Shown here in pieces: positions 60,977-64,000 of a stretch of DNA of 64,000 bases (the stretch's first letter is position 1; every line of letters begins with the position of its first letter). This DNA comes from Ralstonia sp. A12. GTDB lineage: Bacteria; Pseudomonadota; Gammaproteobacteria; Burkholderiales; Burkholderiaceae. Under the pieces are notes generated by a model. The model ran no database searches. It was not told where the DNA came from and saw nothing but the letters and a program-made list of their open reading frames with translations. The stretch is from the NCBI RefSeq assembly GCF_000801955.1, contig NZ_JSZO01000038.1, forward strand, positions 34,786 to 98,785. Direction: 5' to 3'. A program made the position numbers and the translations under genes.

Positions 60977-61771
60977 ATGTCGCAGCTGCTTAGCCCCCTC
61001 AAACCCGCTACACGCCGCGTGCGTGTGCATGCCATTCACACACTGTCGCCACGCATGCGCCGCGTGGTCTTTACCGGTGTATCGCCAACCGACCTAGCCG
61101 ATCTAGCCAACATGTCGCCGGGCGCCGCGATCAAGCTGATGTTTCCGCTCGGCGCGAATGCAGCCGCCGATCGCAAGCTGGGCCGCGCATACACCATCCG
61201 CCGCTACCACGCCGAGCGCGCCGAACTGGAAGTCGACTTCGTCGTGCACGACGAGACGCCCGCCGCACAACACGGCCCAGCGGCCCGTTGGCTGGAGCAC
61301 GCCGCACCCGGCGATGAAGTGGAGTTTGCTGGCCCCAAGCGCGGCTTCCAGGCAAACCCCGCTGCACCCTGGACATTGCTGGTGGGCGATGAAACGGCAC
61401 TGCCGGCCATCTTTGCCATTCTGGAGAGCCTGCCCGAGCGCACGCCGGTGCACGCCTTTATCGCCATCAGCGATGCGCGTGCACGATTGCCGCTCGAAGG
61501 TGCATTTGCCGGGCATCCGCGCGGTCATGACATCCACTGGATCGAGGCCGACACTGCACACGCGGGCGCCATGGTCGTGGGCGCGCTGAGTGCGCAGACG
61601 TTGCCGACAGGCACACCGCAAGTCTTCCTGGCGGGTGAGGCGTCACTGCTCAAGCAGGTGCGCACGCTGCTCGAAGGCACCTGGGCGGTGCCGCGCGATG
61701 CCATCGATGCCAAGGGCTACTGGACAGCCGGACTCACACGCGAGCAGCGTAAGGCGCAAGAGCGCCGTTAG
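60977..61771 (+). CDS. Siderophore-interacting protein / ferric-chelate reductase (NfeF/YqjH-like)
   Basis: This 264-residue protein belongs to the SIP/ViuB family of NAD(P)H flavin ferric-siderophore reductases. It has the FAD-binding segment RAYTIRRYHAERAELEVDFVVH near 65 (the RxYTxR motif), GDETALPAIFAILESLP near 135 for the NAD(P)-domain start, and AGEASLLKQVRTLLEG near 212 as family ending. It should reduce ferric siderophores in the cytoplasm. ATG 60977 has AAGG just upstream; ATG 60947 is an in-frame alternative without a ribosome site. It follows the PadR gene by 112 bp in the same direction, in contrast to the divergent layout known in E. coli. Confidence 0.87.
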   Translation: MSQLLSPLKPATRRVRVHAIHTLSPRMRRVVFTGVSPTDLADLANMSPGAAIKLMFPLGANAAADRKLGRAYTIRRYHAERAELEVDFVVHDETPAAQHGPAARWLEHAAPGDEVEFAGPKRGFQANPAAPWTLLVGDETALPAIFAILESLPERTPVHAFIAISDARARLPLEGAFAGHPRGHDIHWIEADTAHAGAMVVGALSAQTLPTGTPQVFLAGEASLLKQVRTLLEGTWAVPRDAIDAKGYWTAGLTREQRKAQERR

Positions 61772-61822
61772 TCCAACCGGCAAGAGCGCCTCTAAACCCA
61801 CCCGACGTTTCGGCCGGTGCAG

Positions 61823-62053
61823 TCACGCCGCGCCGCGCACCCAATCACCCAGCACGCGCTGCCCATACAGCAGCGCGGCATCCATCGCCTCACGCGGTGA
61901 GCCGAACGTACACCCCGGCAGCACAGGCTGCGAGCCGGTCAGTGACGGCCCCTCCGCGCTGCGGAAGACCACGTCGATCCGGGCCTCCCAGCCGCGCTCG
62001 CCCGCCGGGATCACCCGAGGGACGATCTCCACGTCTCCACAGATCTTGACCAC
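61823..62053 (-). CDS. Small hypothetical cytosolic protein
   Basis: This 76-residue protein begins at GTG 62053, which has the strong ribosome site GGAGGAG 4-5 bp upstream. It contains DVEIVPRVIPAGERGWEARIDVVFRS and GSPREAMDAALLYGQRVLGDWV, a mixed strand-helix pattern without a recognised family. It appears monocistronic. The stop lies 52 bp from the convergent siderophore-interacting protein gene. The 232-bp gap upstream (62054-62285) shows no gene. Confidence 0.6.
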   Translation of the reverse strand: MVKICGDVEIVPRVIPAGERGWEARIDVVFRSAEGPSLTGSQPVLPGCTFGSPREAMDAALLYGQRVLGDWVRGAA

Positions 62054-62285
62054 CTTGCTCCTCCGTCTCCAACGGTTGCATCCGCGTCGTCCTCAATTTA
62101 GCAATGGCTATGCCCGCCAAATCCCTTTCCTGGAGGCGGGAGGCGCCACCCGCCCGTTTGATCTGGATCAATTCGCTTCACATTTCGAGCTTTAGCCCCG
62201 CGCCTGGCGTGCCGTTGCAAAGGAGGACTCCCGCCAACTTCTGCTGACATCCGCCTACCTGCGCGCCCACAAGGCGCGGCACACC

Positions 62286-63875
62286 ATGCGCACGAACCTC
62301 CCGGTCACCCAAGCCGAAACCGCACTCGCCCCCACCGACTACCTCATCTCCCGCACCGACCTCAAAGGCCGCATCGTCTTCGCCAACCCGGCGTTCGTGC
62401 GTGTCAGCGGCTACACGCAGGAAGAGCTGGTGGGCGCACCGCACAACCTCGTGCGCCACCCCGACATGCCCGAGGCCGCCTTTGCCGACCTGTGGACCAC
62501 GCTGCAAGCCGGCAAGCCGTGGCGTGGCTTAGTGAAGAACCGGCGCAAAGACGGCGGCTTCTACTGGGTGCTTGCCAACGTCACGCCCGTGTTCCAGGGC
62601 AGCAACGTCGTCGGCTATACGTCGGTGCGGTCGATGGCAACGCCCTCGCAGATAGCGCGCGCGCAGCGCGCCTACACGGCCATCAACGAAGGCGACACGT
62701 CTTACACCGTGCGCGCCGGACGCATCCTGCGCACGGGCTGGCGACGTGCCATCAACCTGTTTCAGCGCGACAGCCTGCGCTTCAAGGTCATCGGGCTGCA
62801 AAGCCTGATTGCCGTGGCCATCCTGATCGGCACGCTATGGGCGCACATCGCGCTGGAAGCCGCCGACCTGCACAACGCCACATGGCTGGTACTCAGCCGC
62901 GACTGGCTGTGGCTTACCGGCGTGGGCTGCGCAGGGCTGGCGACCATGTCAGGCGTGCTGCTGGCCCGCACGCTCATCCGCCCGCTGGAAGAAGCCGCCA
63001 CGCTGGCCACGCGCCTGGCCGCCGGTGACTTGACCACCGCCGTGGAAGTGCGCTCCAGCGATGAGTTGGGCGAAGTGATGCGGGCCATGGGCACCATGCG
63101 TGCGAGCCTGTCTTCCATCGTGCGCGACATCCAGGATGGCGCCACCAACGTCGCGCACAGTACGCTGCAGATTTCTGCCGGCAACCATGACCTGTCGGCC
63201 CGCACCGAGCAGCAGGCCGCCGCGCTGGAAGAAACCGCATCGAGCATGGAAGAACTCACGTCGATGGTCGCGCGCAACGCCGACCACGCCCGCGAGGCCA
63301 GCACGCTCGCCGAGCAAGCCTCCACCATTGCCGCCGACGGTGGGCAGGTCGTGCAACGCGTGGTAGACACCATGGACGCCATCCGCGCCGACAGCCAGCG
63401 CGTGACCGAGATCATCGCCACCATCGAGAGCATCGCGTTCCAAACCAACATCCTCGCGCTCAACGCCGCCGTGGAAGCCGCCCGCGCAGGAGAAGAAGGC
63501 CGCGGCTTTGCCGTCGTTGCCGGCGAGGTGCGCAGCCTCGCGCAACGCAGCGCGCAGGCCGCCGCGCAAAGCAAGGAGATCATCCGCGCGTCTGATCAAT
63601 CCGTGCGCGATGGCGTGGACCTCGTCCACAAGGCTGGCGCCACCATGACGCAGATCGTGCAATCGGTGCAGACCGTCACGCAGCTAATGTCGGAAATTTC
63701 GGCTAGCTCGCGCGAGCAGAGCAGCGGCATTGCGCAGATCAACGCGTCGGTCTCGCAGTTGGATGGGGTGACGCAGCAGAACGCTACGCTGGTGGAAGAA
63801 GCGGCAGCAGCCACCTCGGTGCTGGCGCGGCAGTCGGAGGACTTGAAGCACGCGGTGGCGGTGTTTCGGGCTTGA
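62286..63875 (+). CDS. PAS-containing methyl-accepting chemotaxis protein (Aer-like)
   Basis: This 529-residue receptor has an N-terminal PAS domain (about 15-115; [26 protein letters not shown], typical of Aer-type FAD-binding PAS). Two hydrophobic segments (about 165-185 and 200-225) follow, then a HAMP linker and an MCP signalling domain whose tip is [36 protein letters not shown] near 382-417. It should sense redox state or oxygen and signal to CheA. There is no large periplasmic sensing domain. The C-terminus ends in HAVAVFRA without a CheR-docking pentapeptide. It seems monocistronic. Confidence 0.92.
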   Translation: MRTNLPVTQAETALAPTDYLISRTDLKGRIVFANPAFVRVSGYTQEELVGAPHNLVRHPDMPEAAFADLWTTLQAGKPWRGLVKNRRKDGGFYWVLANVTPVFQGSNVVGYTSVRSMATPSQIARAQRAYTAINEGDTSYTVRAGRILRTGWRRAINLFQRDSLRFKVIGLQSLIAVAILIGTLWAHIALEAADLHNATWLVLSRDWLWLTGVGCAGLATMSGVLLARTLIRPLEEAATLATRLAAGDLTTAVEVRSSDELGEVMRAMGTMRASLSSIVRDIQDGATNVAHSTLQISAGNHDLSARTEQQAAALEETASSMEELTSMVARNADHAREASTLAEQASTIAADGGQVVQRVVDTMDAIRADSQRVTEIIATIESIAFQTNILALNAAVEAARAGEEGRGFAVVAGEVRSLAQRSAQAAAQSKEIIRASDQSVRDGVDLVHKAGATMTQIVQSVQTVTQLMSEISASSREQSSGIAQINASVSQLDGVTQQNATLVEEAAAATSVLARQSEDLKHAVAVFRA

Positions 63876-63896
63876 CGTGCTTGGGCGCTTGGCAAG

Positions 63897-64000
63897 TTTT
63901 TGATGCTGTTGGTGCATCTGCTGTTTCGTCCCCTGCCGGGGCCGACTCACTTTCTTTGTCTTGCCAAAGAAAGTAAGCAAAGAAAGGCGCGCCCGATGCG
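63897..64000. repeat. Dispersed intergenic repeat with long hairpin, running off the window end
   Basis: The segment starts with the same blocks as the copy at 34565-34608. A perfect 10-bp inverted repeat follows (ACTTTCTTTG at 63949-63958, CAAAGAAAGT at 63965-63974) with a second CAAAGAAAG at 63978-63986. The hairpin could terminate the chemotaxis gene transcript. It continues beyond 64000. Confidence 0.65.

Noticed and set aside
61103..61621. Minus-strand frames opposite the siderophore-interacting protein gene
   Set aside because: They are antisense shadows with no recognisable protein features.
1..64000. tRNA, rRNA, insertion sequence or prophage genes
   Set aside because: No cloverleaf-like sequence with CCA-type context, transposase, integrase or phage structural gene was recognised on either strand.

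Overview
The window is high-GC betaproteobacterial DNA, most likely chromosomal, from a Ralstonia of the R. pickettii lineage. The main anchor is a class D beta-lactamase closely resembling OXA-60 (47208-48023), divergent across 191 bp from a gene matching RP3, the regulator described for the inducible oxacillinases of R. pickettii. Tandem cyanophycin synthetases with their ABC transporter/DUF1854 partners, glucan protein OpgD and the valine-catabolic cluster fit Ralstonia/Cupriavidus. The species call is inference from recalled sequences, not a search.

Layout. 0-6.4 kb: an AraC regulator, a LivK-type solute-binding protein, and a purine module (NCS2 permease, 8-oxoguanine deaminase, LysR regulator) carrying an imperfect palindromic repeat of about 123 bp. 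6.6-8.5 kb: a patch of small exported or membrane proteins, one only 37 residues long. 8.7-20.6 kb: a CPG2-like M20 carboxypeptidase, a periplasmic molybdenum hydroxylase operon (Mo subunit, 2Fe-2S subunit, tri-heme cytochrome c) beside a LysR gene, a divergent acyl-CoA ligase, a phospholipase D-like protein and a duplicated sulfite-oxidase-fold lipoprotein. 20.7-23.6 kb: four small exported-protein genes of unknown role, one broken by an in-frame amber codon.

23.9-32.6 kb is a coherent valine/isobutyrate degradation operon: acyl-CoA synthetase, acyl-CoA dehydrogenase, enoyl-CoA hydratase, 3-hydroxyisobutyryl-CoA hydrolase, MmsB and MmsA. It ends in a strong terminator and faces a divergent AraC regulator. 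32.6-34.5 kb holds an HxlR regulator, an NTF2-like protein, an acetyltransferase and a flavin-reductase-like protein. 34.6-43.1 kb is the cyanophycin locus: two cphA paralogues, a divergent ABC exporter with a PH-like/zinc-ribbon N-terminus, and a DUF1854 protein. 43.1-47.0 kb holds a serine beta-lactamase-fold hydrolase, OpgD and a lone fimbrial-like protein. 47.2-49.8 kb is the oxacillinase/RP3 pair.

49.8-56.1 kb is dominated by an AT-rich, gene-free segment followed by a 1861-residue autotransporter. Its passenger is built from 88- and 99-residue repeats. 56.2-64.0 kb holds several small regulator-target units, each with a visible palindromic candidate operator: MarR/pcp, MarR/(AhpD-like, GNAT, AzoR) and PadR/siderophore-interacting protein (NfeR/NfeF type). 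A PAS-containing chemotaxis receptor follows, and the window ends in a dispersed intergenic repeat. I saw no tRNA, rRNA, CRISPR array, insertion sequence or prophage.
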